Assembly: GCA_030847615.1 (NCBI GenBank) | Contig: JAUMIR010000005.1 | Location: 170,466,596 to 170,530,595, forward strand | Direction of reading: 5' to 3' | Origin: Gambelia wislizenii | Taxonomy: Eukaryota; Chordata; Lepidosauria; Squamata; Crotaphytidae | DNA length: 64,000 bases | Shown: positions 33,841-45,802 of the stretch, piece after piece | Position numbering within the stretch: position 1 is the stretch's first letter | How the letters are laid out: every line of letters starts with the position of its first letter | Position numbers and translations under genes: made by a program | The notes under the pieces: model-generated | What the model saw: only the letters and a program-made list of their open reading frames with translations | Database searches by the model: none | Told to the model about the DNA's origin: nothing

Positions 33841-36800
33841 GAAGCAAATTAATCAGCCTATACATTCCTTTGCACACAGAGATCAGTGGTTTCTGTTGAA
33901 ATGAATGAGAACTGTCATGCATTCCTGAGTATTAAACAAAAAGCAGCTTACAGAATCGCAAACTGCTAGGAACCCCCGTATAAACCAAGATGACCAATCC
34001 ATTCATCTAGAAAAGATGGAGGCACCAATAGAGGATGATCTGATGACCCTAGAAGAGGCATGCAACCTGTTTTGGGTGGGGTTACATTGCACTTACAAGA
34101 GCAGGTGTACGGCTTGGAAAATTCCAGATCCAGGCGGGAATGGTGGCAACACCTTTGGCCAGCTCCATCTGTGACAGGTAGCATAAAAGAATTTTAAAAG
34201 TTTTATGAGTTTAAGTTCTGAATTTAGCTTGTCATATCTGGACACACAACGTTCCAACCTTACCAGACCCTTCAAAGTGTGTAACCAGACTCACTGAAAA
34301 AGGGGTTGGATGAAAAATAGAATGGGGAGCGGAGGGGAGAGAAGCCAAGAGAGATAAAAAAATTGTTTGTCTGTGTGTATGACTGAGAGGAAAACATTCC
34401 ACTTAATTATCCTAAATGCTTATCCCTCTGTGAGCAATATATAAGCATACTAAAGCATTACAAAGTCATTCACTGAAGTTCACTCCCAATAATAATAATA
34501 ATAATAATAATAATGGTGCACCCCTACCTTTGAGAATGCCTCAAACACCTTCCTTGCATAAAGGGAGTGATGGGGAACACCAGCTTTTCAGATCTAAAGG
34601 GAGAGTCTTAAAAGGCCATGGATGCTTGATGACCTCAGCCTCCTACTATGCAAGTAAGCCATACTTTCATCCATTTCATTTTGTCTCATTTCCCCTTCCT
34701 TTTCATTCTTGTTTTTTCCCCCTCATACCTGTTCTCCTACCTGTTTTTCAACTACTTCTCAGCTCTTCTCTCAAAGACAGCCATAACAGTGAAACCAGAT
34801 TAGCTAGTCTAGCAACAGAGTCATGTGATGCATTTCCACCAATCCTAAATTCCCCCCTTGAGGACTTCCTGATTTACTGTTTTAGTGAACCTGTAAGAGA
34901 AAAAAGCCCCTCCCCCATGCATTCTAATGACATAAAGCCAATTCACTTGTTAAACGATAGGAGTACTGTTAGCATTAATCAGAATATGTGAAGTCGAAGG
35001 CTTTCACGGCTGGCACCCATAGATTTTCCTGGTTTTTTTTTCCAGACTGTTAATCAAGATATCTAGCAAGTTAACTATTTCAGGATTTTAAAAAACCCAA
35101 AAGAGCCCCCACTGGCATACTTTTGGTGTTCAGAATTCTGTGAATCAGAATACAGGGATGGGACAGGGTTGTTAGTAGACTCATCACACATCTAAGGGCA
35201 GTAGTTGGATATTACATAAATGTCAGGTCCATGCATTAGTGTCAGGGGATTCATATGCTCTGACAATCCAGGGAAGTATAAGTAAAAAGTAGAAACTGGG
35301 AAAGTTTAAATTCAGATAGACCAACTGGGGAGGATTTCATGTAGAGATTGCTAGGAAATGGAAAAGTTCCATCGGATTTTATTTTTTAAAAAAGACATAT
35401 GCTCTATTCTCAACCCTTTCTCCTAGGGCAAGGATGAGAACTATATGACACTCCAGATGTTATTGGATTGCAATTCCCAGAGTTCCTCATTATTGGCTGT
35501 TCTGGAGTTGCAGTTCCCACCCATGACAAGTGATTAGTGCTTCACCAGTATTAAACAGAGGTATCCTACTCAGTGATGTAGCTATGGGCAGAGGAGGGCA
35601 AAATGGAGGATTACATCCCAAACAAGAATTGTAGGCTTCTCATGAAATTTTCCTTTAGTCCTCAAATTTCTAGTATTCCACTAACTGAAAACTTCAGTTG
35701 AACATTTAGAACTAGAATTTAGGCATCCGAAGAAAACGGGCAGGCAAAATTACTAAACAAATGTTGAACACAATGAATAGAAGAGTTTTCTGTCTGCACA
35801 ATTTTCAATATGTGTGTGTGCCTTTAAATCACTTATTGACTTGTGAATTTCCTAAGTACAATGCTAGAAATTTTGGGACTGAAGGAAAATATCGTGCATG
35901 GGGACACAATTCTTATTGGTCCCTCCTGTAGCTACACCTATGGCAGGATACAATTTCTTTTATGGGAAGCATTTATGTGAAGCATCTGTGCACATTAATC
36001 TAATTATTATTGCAATGACAGATTCTACTTGGGATGCAAGGTGGCTTACAAACTTAAATGACTGCAACACTGTATAGTTAAAAACATAACAAAAAGTCAA
36101 CTGTAGCTACTCTATGTATCCTCCTCTTCTCAACATATTTTTTGTAAAGGCAGTGGCATTTAGCCTTCCCCTTCCTGCTCCAACCACTCCTTGGCTGTTC
36201 CCCCACTCCTCTTTGGCAGTTGAATGAGAAGGTCAACAGCTTACCAGGAACTAATGACAGAAAATGTCCAGGTCACTGAGTGTGACAGCTAGGTGAATTC
36301 CTCCACAAAGAAAGTGGTGTTCTTGGGTCCTCATGGGGACACATTGGGGAAACACTGAATTATCCTCAGCAGACAAAACAACAAAATGTACAGTTGGTGC
36401 TCAGACTTGATTACAATCAGTAGAAAGTTCTCTGCATGCAAATACAAGGTGATTTTAATCTCAAAAGGACCAGTTAAAACATACGTTTGCTTTTTCCTGT
36501 CACTCCTCATGAACATCATATATCACTCTGTTTAATTATCATGAAATTTATTTTAACTCCCCCTCTGGTCATTTTATACTAAAACCTCTTCTGTCCCATT
36601 TATCCAATCTTGCTTACTTACATTTCTTTGGATTTTCAAGTTACCTTTCTAAAAAATAAAAATATAAGGATGCTGCTGGGGGTTGCTCAGCTGCGCTTGC
36701 CATCTAGCTGAAACCAACTTTGGACGATGAACGTGAAGTGATGCTGCAAGAAATGTGTGCACCTAGATCTGTTCAGGCATGTCTCAACAAGCTGCTGCCT

Positions 36801-37229
36801 GAAGATTCAGCGTGGATGGAAATTTTGAAGGTGGTAAAAAGCAGAGTAATGCCATCCTTTCCCAGGGTACACAGGGAGAGTCCCATTGTGTGACTTTACA
36901 CCACACTTTTCCCCAGCCTAATATCCTTCAGATGTGTGGACTTCAAAACCCATCAGCCCCAAGTGGCATGATTGGGGATGACAGCATTTGTATTCCAACA
37001 TATCTGGATGGAAACCAGGCTTTGGAAGGCTGGCATACTGCAAGTGCAGAAACAGAGAGGGTGGTTCTACTGCTGCTGCTGTTGAAATGTATGTATTAAT
37101 TGCTTTTTTTTGTCCATCAGGACTTGCAAAGTGATGTACAGTACAAGAAAGTATATTAAAATATTCTTCAAAATTAAGCAATTTTAAAAGCCAATTTTGT
37201 AAAAGATGGAACAATACAGTTATGATTTA
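33841..37229. other. No gene recognised; minor repeats
   Basis: An (AAT)n microsatellite is at 34487-34515. GTCGAAGGCTTTCACGGC at 34993-35010 is a scrap of a common squamate repeat. Near 35450-35520 and 36925-37025, CCAGATGT-TTGGA-TGCAA-TCCC-like words suggest worn hAT MITEs. No exons. Confidence 0.4.
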
Positions 37230-37729
37230 AGCTGTCAATAAGAAACCCATTCTGTTATAATAATGGAATGACAGGTGAGTGAACAGATGACCCATTGTGC
37301 TGGTGCCATGCCAGCGGCACATAACATCACCGGGAGGTCCATGTCAAAGACTTCCGGGTACGACCGGGACAGCCAGGTAAGTGTCACCCTTCCCCCCCCC
37401 CACCCCAGGTTGCTTTGTAAGTATAGAGTGTGGTTTTGTACTTGCGGTCACTTTTTTTCTTATATTTTTCTTTTTCTTTTTAAAATACCCACGTGATCAT
37501 TCTCTCGCGAGAATGGGCAGGATTTGCTTTTCAGGATGTGAAAGGAGCTTTGCAACAGCCCCATTCATGCCTGGACTGCTGAGGAAAGGGGGAGCACTCC
37601 AGATCGCATGGCAAGATAAGTGTCTGAACATCTTTTTACTCTTGTTACAGGGACGGGAGTGGGGTGGGAGGGTAGCAGTGGGGGGTAGTGGCACAGTCCC
37701 AGTTTCTAGGGTAGCATGTGATAATCTTC
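37230..37729. mobile_element. TIR element, family C, left end unclear
   Basis: Shares TTGTGCTGGTGC-ATGCCAG, GAATG-GCAGGATTTGCTTT-GGGATGTGAA and ACAGGGACGGGAGTGGGG with 14055-14686, and ends ATGTGATAATCTTCC. The left terminus is lost or very diverged. Confidence 0.6.
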
Positions 37730-37739
37730 CTAGTCAGCT

Positions 37740-37990
37740 TCACTACATTTGGGAGGGAGTTCCACAGATCAGGGTGCTGCTATAGAGAAACCCCTGTCGT
37801 CTACTCACTAGACTGCTTTCTCAGGGTGGTTGAACATGCACCATGATTTCCACTGAGGATCTCAAATTTGGGGGAGGCTCATATGCGATGAGGCCATGTT
37901 TCAGATATCTTGGTCCAAAGCAATTTAAGGCCTTGTAGGCAACACTAGAATGTTGAAACGAGAAAGGTTTGGCGTAGAGCTTAGCACGGT
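37740..37990 (-). mobile_element. L2-type LINE fragment
   Basis: The minus strand resembles the L2 C-terminal region: LKCFGPRYL-like and a V-RLWNSLP-like segment at the GGGAGGGAGTTCCACAGATC end. Decayed. Confidence 0.5.
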
Positions 37991-38639
37991 AAGAATCTCA
38001 GGACATAAATGAAGATTGCAAAATAACATATAGGGCTGTTAGCTTTAAAAAAATGAAAACATCATCTCTGAGTCAAGATGTTCCTTTCTATAGTAGATAG
38101 GAAAATTTACTCTCATTCCCCCAGGAACAGGCAATGATTTGAAACAGAGGCAGGCAAAAAAAAAAAAAAAAAAAAAAAAAGGAAGAAAAGAAAAGAAAAA
38201 GCAATACAGTGGTGTGCATTTTCCATCAGTGCTAACCTCTGTTGCAGAACAGGGCCAAAACATAGGATGCAATGATGTCAGGATATGAACAATTTTTCTA
38301 GCAAACTACAGAAGTTGAACAAGGATGGTATCTGGGGCAAAAGATCCATCTTCCTCGCACCAAAATCTGCCCTCAGTTTTAGTTTTCTGAAAATGTCTCT
38401 GTTCCCTTAGACTTAAACGTTTGGAGATGTTATACCTGGAAAAAGCTGAAAATTAGTGGCAGTGGTAGGATTTCCAAGCTGTGGCTTTGAGATTTTCCAG
38501 TGTGCCCCTCCTACTGGGCTTCACATCTTTATTCACACAGCACTATTTTGAATACAACCCACTTTCACATTTATATTCTTAAGCAATGTGTCACATCTTA
38601 ACAGTTTCCACACCAGGGCTAGCATCCTATTGGTTAGCT
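37991..38639. other. No gene recognised; poly-A run
   Basis: A run of about 26 A residues lies at 38155-38180, followed by GA-rich sequence. Otherwise unassigned. Confidence 0.35.
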
Positions 38640-38748
38640 TAACTACCCTAAAGGCACCAGATCCCATCTGATCATGGATGCTAAGCAGGGTCAGCCCTGA
38701 TTTAGTACTTGGATGGAAGACTGCCAATGAATACCAGATGTTCTAGGC

Positions 38749-38827
38749 CAATGACTCTTAACTTTTCCTTTACAAGGAAAAAATATCTTTTGTTCCCATG
38801 GACTCCAGAGAGTTAACTCAAGATTTA

Positions 38828-38858
<31 letters not shown>

Positions 38859-39874
38859 TAATAATAATAATACAATTACATCATCCATTAAACCTTTCCT
38901 CAGTGGCAGTGAAGGAGGAAGGCTTTTCTCCTGCTTCTTCCTGCAAGTCTGTGGCTGGAGTGCATTTAGGGTGGAAAAATGAAATGCATAAATATAGGAT
39001 GGGAGAGACCTGGCTGAATGAGACCACGTGCAAAAGGGATCTAGGAGTCCTAGTAGACCACAAGTTGAACATGAGCCAGCAGTGCGATGCAGCAGCTAAA
39101 AAGGCAAATGCGATTTTGGGCTGTATCAATAGAATATAGTGTCTAGATCAAGGGAAGTAATAGTGCCACTCTATTCTGCCTTGGTCAGACCTCACTTAGA
39201 ATACTGTGTCCAGTTCTGGGCACCACAATTCAGAAAGGATATTGACAAATTGGAGCGTGTCCAGAGAAGGGCAACTAAAATGGTGAAAGGTCTGGAAACG
39301 ATGCCGTATGAGGAGAGACTTAGGGAGCTGGGTATGTTTAGCCTGGAAAAAAGACGGTTAAGAGGCGATATGATAGCCCTGTTTAAGTATTTGAAGGGAT
39401 GTCACGCTGAGGATGGAGCAGGCTTGTTTTCTGCTGCTCCAGAGACTGGAACATGGAGCAATGGGTGCAAGCTCCAGGAACAGAGATTCCACCTCAACAT
39501 TAGGAAGAACTTTTTGACAGTAAGAGCTGTTCGACAGTGGAACGCACTCCCTCGGAGTGTGGTGGGGTCTCCTTCCTTGGAGGTCTTTAAACAGAGGCTG
39601 GATGGCCATCTGTTGGGGATGCTTTGATCGTGATTTCCTGCATGGCAGGGGGTTGGACTGGATGGCCCTCGTGGTCTCTTCCAACTCTGCAATTCTATGA
39701 TTCTATGAATGGCAATGCACAGGCCAAGCCAGCCAGCCTTTGCTTTGGCTCCTGTCACATGGCCACTCCACTGTGGGAAGGAGGTGGGCCAAGCAGCATT
39801 CAAGCCTTCACAGACTCCCTGTGAGGACATTGCAGAATTCTGGTGGTCCATGGACCACAGGTTAAGAACCACTG
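38749..39874. mobile_element. hAT MITE interrupted by CR1
   Basis: Left CAATGACTCTTAAC and right GGTTAAGAACCACTG termini; flanks TTCTAGGC (38741-38748) and CTCTTGGC (39875-39882), a diverged 8-bp duplication (6 of 8). It aligns with 25546-25919 on both sides of the CR1 at 38967-39708. Confidence 0.83.
38967..39708 (+). mobile_element. CR1 LINE, 5'-truncated, nearly intact ORF2 end
   Basis: 38985-39627 encodes the CR1 ORF2 C-terminus: [23 protein letters not shown]-like [13 protein letters not shown], then after a 1-bp deletion near 39132, [38 protein letters not shown], ending [13 protein letters not shown]. It ends with ATTCTATGATTCTATG at about 39700. A single frameshift separates it from an open frame, so it is young. 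Confidence 0.93.
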
Positions 39875-40512
39875 CTCTTGGCTATATTTTAGAGGATGGG
39901 ACTGGCAAAACCACTTCTAAGTATTCCTTGCCTAGGAAAACCCAATGAAATTTATGGAGTCACCATTAGTCGACAGTACATTGAAGGCACAAACACACAG
40001 CCCCAAACAGAGTAGACCCATTAAAGCAACTGTTGAGTAGTGAGTCAATATACAAATCCAATTGATTCAATAGCTCTACTCAAGTTGTGACTAATGATAG
40101 GATTTAGGCCTGGAACGAATCAGGACCATTAGCAGCAACTTCAGCCTCCTCCCCTAATGCTTATAATGTTTATGACAACTGGGTTATTTGACTTGCTTTA
40201 TTTGTGTCATCACATTTTTATGTTTCCATTCAATCAGAGCCATTTTGGTGATTTATATTGGTATGAAAAATTTATAGGTTTCGCTTAGAGCAGAATATTT
40301 ACATTGTGTTTAGATCCATACTCTCAATCCTTCTGTATGACAGAAACCTAATTAAAAGATAATTAATACAACAAAAATACTTGAACAAATAGCTGTCAAG
40401 AAGCATAAGCAGCCAACCTATTGCCACCCACAAATTCGCTTTTCTGCATCATTATTACTAAAATTAGATGGTTCTTCTTTTCCATTGCTTCTGGTTACTC
40501 TACAGCTAAAAC

Positions 40513-42225
40513 CATAAGTGTCTGAATTAACGTTTAACACTGACATTAAATTCCTCTTATTGGCATCCAGCTTTGTTTCTACTTTGAACTGGAGCCATGA
40601 CAAAGTGGTCTCAGCTGGCTGCTTTATACTGAACATGTACCTTTTTTGATGCACCTAGACCTGAAACAGAGTACAAGTCCCCCGCCCCCATAGATAGTAG
40701 TGGTAACCACAGCTTCATTTAACTGTGGTTGGAAGGTCTTTCTAGGCATCTGGAGGATCTCTCTTGACACCTGGAGATCCTCTAGTGTGATTCTATGGTC
40801 AACCTCTGCTGGAACATGACCATAGTGTTGTGCTGGAGGACATCCAGATGCCTAAAGAGGCATCCTTGCTAGGCATTTTCTAAGTCCTCTAGCATGATTC
40901 TATGGTATTCTATGACAGCTCACTATTATCTGCAGTTTCACCTATAAATGGTAAGTCCAGGAACATATCCCTCATGGATATGGGGTGCTTGTGACCTATA
41001 TATGAGCTGCCCCAACTAAACATTCAAAGCTAAATTCACACAATAGCAAGGTCCCCTGTAACTAATACCATTTGGTCATTTGGTCATTTGCTCAGTGTAG
41101 CTACAGACACTCTTACTCAAAGTGCTGTGATCTTTTGAACAGATAATATATGCTGTCACTGGGCTATGGCATTTTGGAAATCCTAGTAGCAAAAGAAAAT
41201 CCTGTAGAGCAGACATGATCTAAGCATCTTCTTTTCGCTGATAGAAATATAAATGGAGCTATATATTAGCAGTATTAAGATTCTGTTTCATCGCCCTCAT
41301 TTAGTTTATTTTATAGAGCTAAAGGCTGTCCAAGCAACAGCTTCAGTCTTTCTAATCACAATGAGTAGGTGTAACTGCCTGCTAAGAGATGCTTCTGAAA
41401 GATAACACACTCCACAGACAAGTTACCTTCTGAATGAACCTGTCTTTAAAGGGATGGGAATATTCCTAACTTTGCATGTCCCCTACATTTCAAAGTGTCT
41501 TGAAAAGAGAAGTGTTCACATTGTTTCTTTCCCAGCAGTACAAAAGTTATTTTTCTTCTGAATCTACAAAGACGCAACATTGGTAGAAGGCTGCAGTAGA
41601 ACCAACATAATTATTGGACATTGCCAAAGCTAATCTGTTCAGTAGAACAAAGCACAGGCCTCACTAAACACAGAGGGAGAAAAAAAAATCACAGGCCAGT
41701 GCACTTCCCTGTTTCATGTAGAAATGAGGGCAAGTACACAGTCACTTGTCACTATTAAGCAGTCATTTCTGTAACACTGAGATAAAAGCTTTAGAAAAAA
41801 TGGAGTATTCAGCTGGAGCCCTTGATTTGCCAAATATAACAAAGCAGGATTACTGACCTTTGGAAATATGAGCTGAATGGCCAGTAACAAGAAATAAATT
41901 TCAAGAGAAGGGAAAACAAGAAAAATTAGATAGGGCTTTCCCCCCTCTTCAGAGTAAGAGGAATTTAAAGGGCCCACATTCCATATGGTAGATGTTCAGG
42001 GTGACCAAGAATCTTATAAACCCAGCCATTAGGTGTCCCCATGAGACAATATTTGGTCACTTGAAAGAAAAACTGGGACCAATTAAGAATAATGTATGAA
42101 ATCTCTTTAATACAGCTACATAGGGAGTGAAGCTCATCCTTGCAAGCTCTGTTCAGTGGAGGTAGGTGAGAGTAGACAGAAAACCTTCATGTTTGTAGTG
42201 GTTTACTAGGCTGAAGTGCAGCTAG
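40513..42225. other. No gene recognised
   Basis: Unassigned; the frame 41714-41977 has no homology I recognise. Confidence 0.35.
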
Positions 42226-42854
42226 GGGCTTGTCTAGACAAGAAGATACAATGTGGATTAGTGTGCAGTAACGCAAATTCACGGTAGTGTTCATTTGTCT
42301 CCACAATTTTTTGGCAAGATTGCTGGTATGTGAAACTATCCATGTATGATGTTCACATGGGAGCATGCCTGTGAATCAAGCTGGTGGCCACACGTGAATT
42401 ACTCATACATTTTTATTCTCTACAAGTTGCCACTGATGAACATTATTTTTTCAAAACTGTAAGGTGCGCAAGTGTGACCTTCCCTTGTTTGGTCATCTCA
42501 ATGCAGTGAAAAACCACATGATCGCTACTGCGAAAATCCAAAATGGCAGTTCCAGCCACTTTGTTGCCAGGAAGTCAATCCACTACACACCTCAGACCAG
42601 TCAGCTTTCCAGTTCCACTTTTATCTGGGAATGCACTGTGATCCAAATTGGTTTTCCTAACAAGCGGGAATGTGCATTTCCCTCTCATTTTTAAAAAAGC
42701 TCGGGAGAAGATGCAAAGTCTTTTCTCATGTAGTTTTTGGCCCCCCTCTTTCCGAAAAGTGATTCGATGCAGTGAATCACTGCATCATTTTGTCATTAGG
42801 ACAAAAAGTATTCTCACATTCCATGAGGAGTTTTTTCACCATCTACACAAGCCC
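42226..42854. mobile_element. TIR element, family B
   Basis: Termini GGGCTTGTCTAGACAAG and ...CATCTACACAAGCCC, flanked by TAG on both sides (42223-42225, 42855-42857). It aligns over its length with 50724-51377 (ATGTGGATT, TTCATTTGTCTCCAC, GTGTGACC/GCATGATCGCTA, TTTTTTCACCATCT). Non-coding. Confidence 0.82.
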
Positions 42855-43150
42855 TAGGATTTTGACTTGTGGATAGAGGCTGTTTTGCACCAACACTGCC
42901 TGTACATGTTATGTGTCTTCATAAATCTAGCTTGCCTTGTACAATTGTAGAGACTAATGGAGACTTTCATCAAAAAACAGACAAGGCACTCTCACTGACT
43001 GCCATTTAGGGAAAAGCTCAGTTTCTAATCCCAGCACTCATTTGTTTATTTAATATTTTGGCTTTTTCCTGGTGCAAGGTGACTTACACTATAGACTAAA
43101 ATAAAACACTGTTAAGACCAATCAGTGTTAACATTACATAATACTCTGGC

Positions 43151-43523
43151 TTTTCTTCGCAAACGAAGATTCAGGAAGGACTCATCCCGCGCCTTCTGCA
43201 AGCGCGCTGATGACTAAAAAGGCCAATCCGAGATAAACAAGTCCGGTTGCAAAAATTGCAGCAGAAGGTCTCCTTGGGTGATGTTTTTGGGTTGTGATTC
43301 TTTCTGCGTTGTCGTTTCTCTTCAAGACTTGTTCGTCGTGAGTTCTCAAATAAGGCTGCAGCATTGTGGATAGTGCGTCTCCATGCCTCCTGATGTGAGG
43401 CCAGGGCGGACCACCGTTGGTGATCAATCTGGCCAAGCCTGAGATGTTGTTTCAGGGAGTCCTTGTATCGCTTTTTTGGAGCGCCCCTCCCACGCTGACC
43501 CGTGGCGAGTTCACCGTAGAGTA
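43151..43523 (-). mobile_element. RTE-like LINE 3' end
   Basis: The minus strand encodes LYGELATGQRGRGAPKKRYKD, QIDHQRWSALASHQEAW, and a C2H2-like CNFCNRTCLSRIGLFSHQRA, ending RRGMSPS. It is better kept than the copy at 20507. The 3' terminus has the TCTTCGTTTGCGAAGA stem-loop. 5'-truncated at about 43523. Confidence 0.87.
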
Positions 43524-43639
43524 ACAATAATAAATGAAGTATAATTTCATATGAATACTAAGCACTATTTTAGAACACTTTAAAAGCATTTCAGAACATT
43601 ACAAGACACAGTAAAGAAGTACATCACTCATAAAGAGAA

Positions 43640-43900
43640 CCTTCTGAGTGGGCAGTCAAAAGCTTGTCTGGATATTTAACTCGTTGCCCAATGGTGGCAG
43701 AACAGCAAAGAGGAGGCCAGCTTATTCTCCTGTGTCAGGAAGTTCCATAGCCTGGAAGCATTCACCAAGAAGGTCCCCTCTTTCATGTCCTCACAGAATG
43801 TTCTTGTGAAGGTACTGGGATCCTTGCTTGAAGATCTTAAAACTTGGGTAAGTCCATATAGAGACAAAGGGGCTTCCATAGAGTCTGGAAATAAGCTATT
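43640..43900 (-). mobile_element. LINE C-terminal fragment (L2-like)
   Basis: The minus strand gives KEGTFLVNASRLWNFLTQEN, like the F-V-APRLWNSLP stretch before the end of L2/CR1 ORF2. Short and decayed. Confidence 0.4.
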
Positions 43901-44187
43901 TATTGTTTATTAATCTGGAACATTTATACACTGTCTTACTTCCATGGCAGAACTCAAGATGCTGTAAGACTCCAGTTCCCAGGAGCTCCAGCCTGCCTGA
44001 TGAACTATTATGAAAGGGAGAGATCATATAAACCCTTGACATCTGGAGGGCCACAGGTTCCTTAGCTCCATATTAGTTTTCAGGTGTCTTGTTTAATACT
44101 GTTGGGTCAGAAGCGTTGTGTTGTTGACACAAGACCAAAGTAGACATTATTTTTAAAATGTCCTCTTTTGTTTAGTTTACTATAAAA

Positions 44188-44655
44188 CAGGGTGGGCAAA
44201 GTATAGCTCATGGCCCACGTGCAGCCCCCAGGGATCAAATTTCTCCCCCAATTTTTTAAAATCTAAAATTCCTCCAAATGCCTTCTAGGGAATGGGGGGG
44301 GCATTTCCAGGAGTTTGGAGGCCATTGCCCTCCCCCAGAGCTGAAGAACATTGTGTGATATTTTTCAAAAAAACTTTTTTTGCCTCAAAATACCCTCTAA
44401 TAGGCATGAAGGCATTTCTACCATGTTTTGGGGGCTCCTGGGGCCAATTTTAGGCCCCAGAGAAGCATTTTTTGAACCAGTAAGTAACTTCTGCTCTCTT
44501 CCTATTGTTAAAAAAGGCCTCTCCTTGGTCTAAACTGGGGGGCATTCGGGGGCCAAAAACTTTGATTTTTTTGTGCATGTGGAGGTGGTATTGCCCTCCA
44601 AGGTCTCCTAGTGGGCTAACATGGACCCATATCCTTCCATAGTTGCCTGCCCCTG
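44188..44655. mobile_element. hAT-like MITE (CAGGGGTGGGCAA termini)
   Basis: Left CAGGGTGGGCAAAGTATAGC and right ATAGTTGCCTGCCCCTG are inverted ends. Flanks CTATAAAA and CTCTAGAG agree at 5 of 8. The interior is GC/T-rich and non-coding. Confidence 0.6.
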
Positions 44656-45582
44656 CTCTAGAGTAAGTATTGCAAGTATTACCTGAATTGGGACTGTAGC
44701 AGCAGAGGGACCTGATCTGAACTGGGGGGGGGCATGCTAGCAAATTTTATTGCAAAATTCAGATCTTCTAAGTTGTTGTGCAATCTAAATTGCAGGTGAG
44801 GACCACCCAATCCTGACTGGGCCCACAGAGAAAGGGAAGTGTTAAATTCCCCCTGGGCCCTAATTGAGCCCACATCACTTATTTCAGAGTATAAAAGAAA
44901 GGAAAATATGTAGCACCTTGCTATAGCTTTTAAAGTAACGGTCTCAGTCTGTTAGACCCAACTGAAGTAGACCCATTGAATCAATCACAATTACATAAAT
45001 GTTGACTCACCAAGTTTCTAGTCCGTTGGGCTGCTCTAGCTGGCCTAGCAATTTGATGTAGGTCAATGTTGGCTTTGCACCCCTGTCTCCCTGGTCTAAT
45101 GGTTGTGAAAAAGGACCATCTTGATGCCTCAAAAGCTAAAGGAATTTCTCATAAAAACGTTTAACAGTGTTTGCCTTATAAGAAACATATGTAATGCCAT
45201 TTCAGCCATCCTGCAATATCTGTGTATGTATGCACACATGCATAAATGTGTGAGAGTGAGAGAGATAAAATGATACTCACTGATATAGTGAACAAGTGAA
45301 AAATTAATGAGGTAGGTGTCTCCACCCCCACCACAAATACTGCTCTGGCACCCAGTATAATTTCCTCCAATTGCACTGAAAACAGACTACTGTACCACCC
45401 AGGGGAGTAGCTGCAGGTGTGTGCTCATGCAAAATGAGGGCATTGCCCCCTCAATGAGAATTCTCTCCCCCCACCCCCAAAATTATACTTCATTCACAAA
45501 ATTTCTAGTATGGCTGTAAGAAGACTTCAATTGAGTGTTTAGAAATATGGTTTATATATCTGAAGAAAAGAGGCAGGCAATA
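44656..45582. other. No gene recognised
   Basis: Near 44967-44995, GAAGTAGACCCATTGAATCA is a scrap of a common sauropsid repeat. Otherwise unassigned. Confidence 0.35.
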
Positions 45583-45802
45583 TGCCTTATCACACTACAC
45601 TGTTATAGCACTATTATTCTACTGTAACTGCTATGGCTGCCTCTTGTGGAATTCTAGGGTTTGTAGTTTAGTGACACCTAAGAGTTCCCTGGCTGAGAAT
45701 TTTAAATGCCCCTCCTTAAACTGCAAATCCCAGGATTTCACATGAGGCAGCCATAGCAGTTAAAGTGGAATAATAGCGCTATAACAGTGTGGTGTGATTT
45801 GT
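45583..45802. mobile_element. Palindromic MITE, family D
   Basis: CCTTATCACACTACACTGTTA at left pairs with TAACAGTGTGGTGTGATTTG at right. TTTGTAGTTTAGTGACACC, AACTGCAAATCCCAGG and CAGCCATAGCAGTTAAAGTG match the 13615 copy closely. Confidence 0.78.

Larger units (their letters stand above)
38640..40512 (+). repeat. 5S-SINE plus ~530-bp tail, copy 2, interrupted by hAT and CR1
   Basis: 38640-38748 matches vertebrate 5S rRNA in order (AGATCCCATCTGATC, GCTAAGCAGGGTC, TTAGTACTTGGATGG, GAATACCAG). The SINE resumes at 39883 (GGCAAAACCACTTCTAAG, ATTGAAGGCACAAACACACA) after a hAT insertion. From about 40003 the sequence CCCCAAACAGAGTAGACCC continues to near 40512 as in copy 1 (7404-8130), which lies in opposite orientation. 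Confidence 0.78.

Noticed and set aside
38640..38748. 5S rRNA gene
   Set aside because: Similarity to 5S is clear but diverged, lacks a T-run terminator in place, and continues into SINE sequence; it is a retroposed SINE head.
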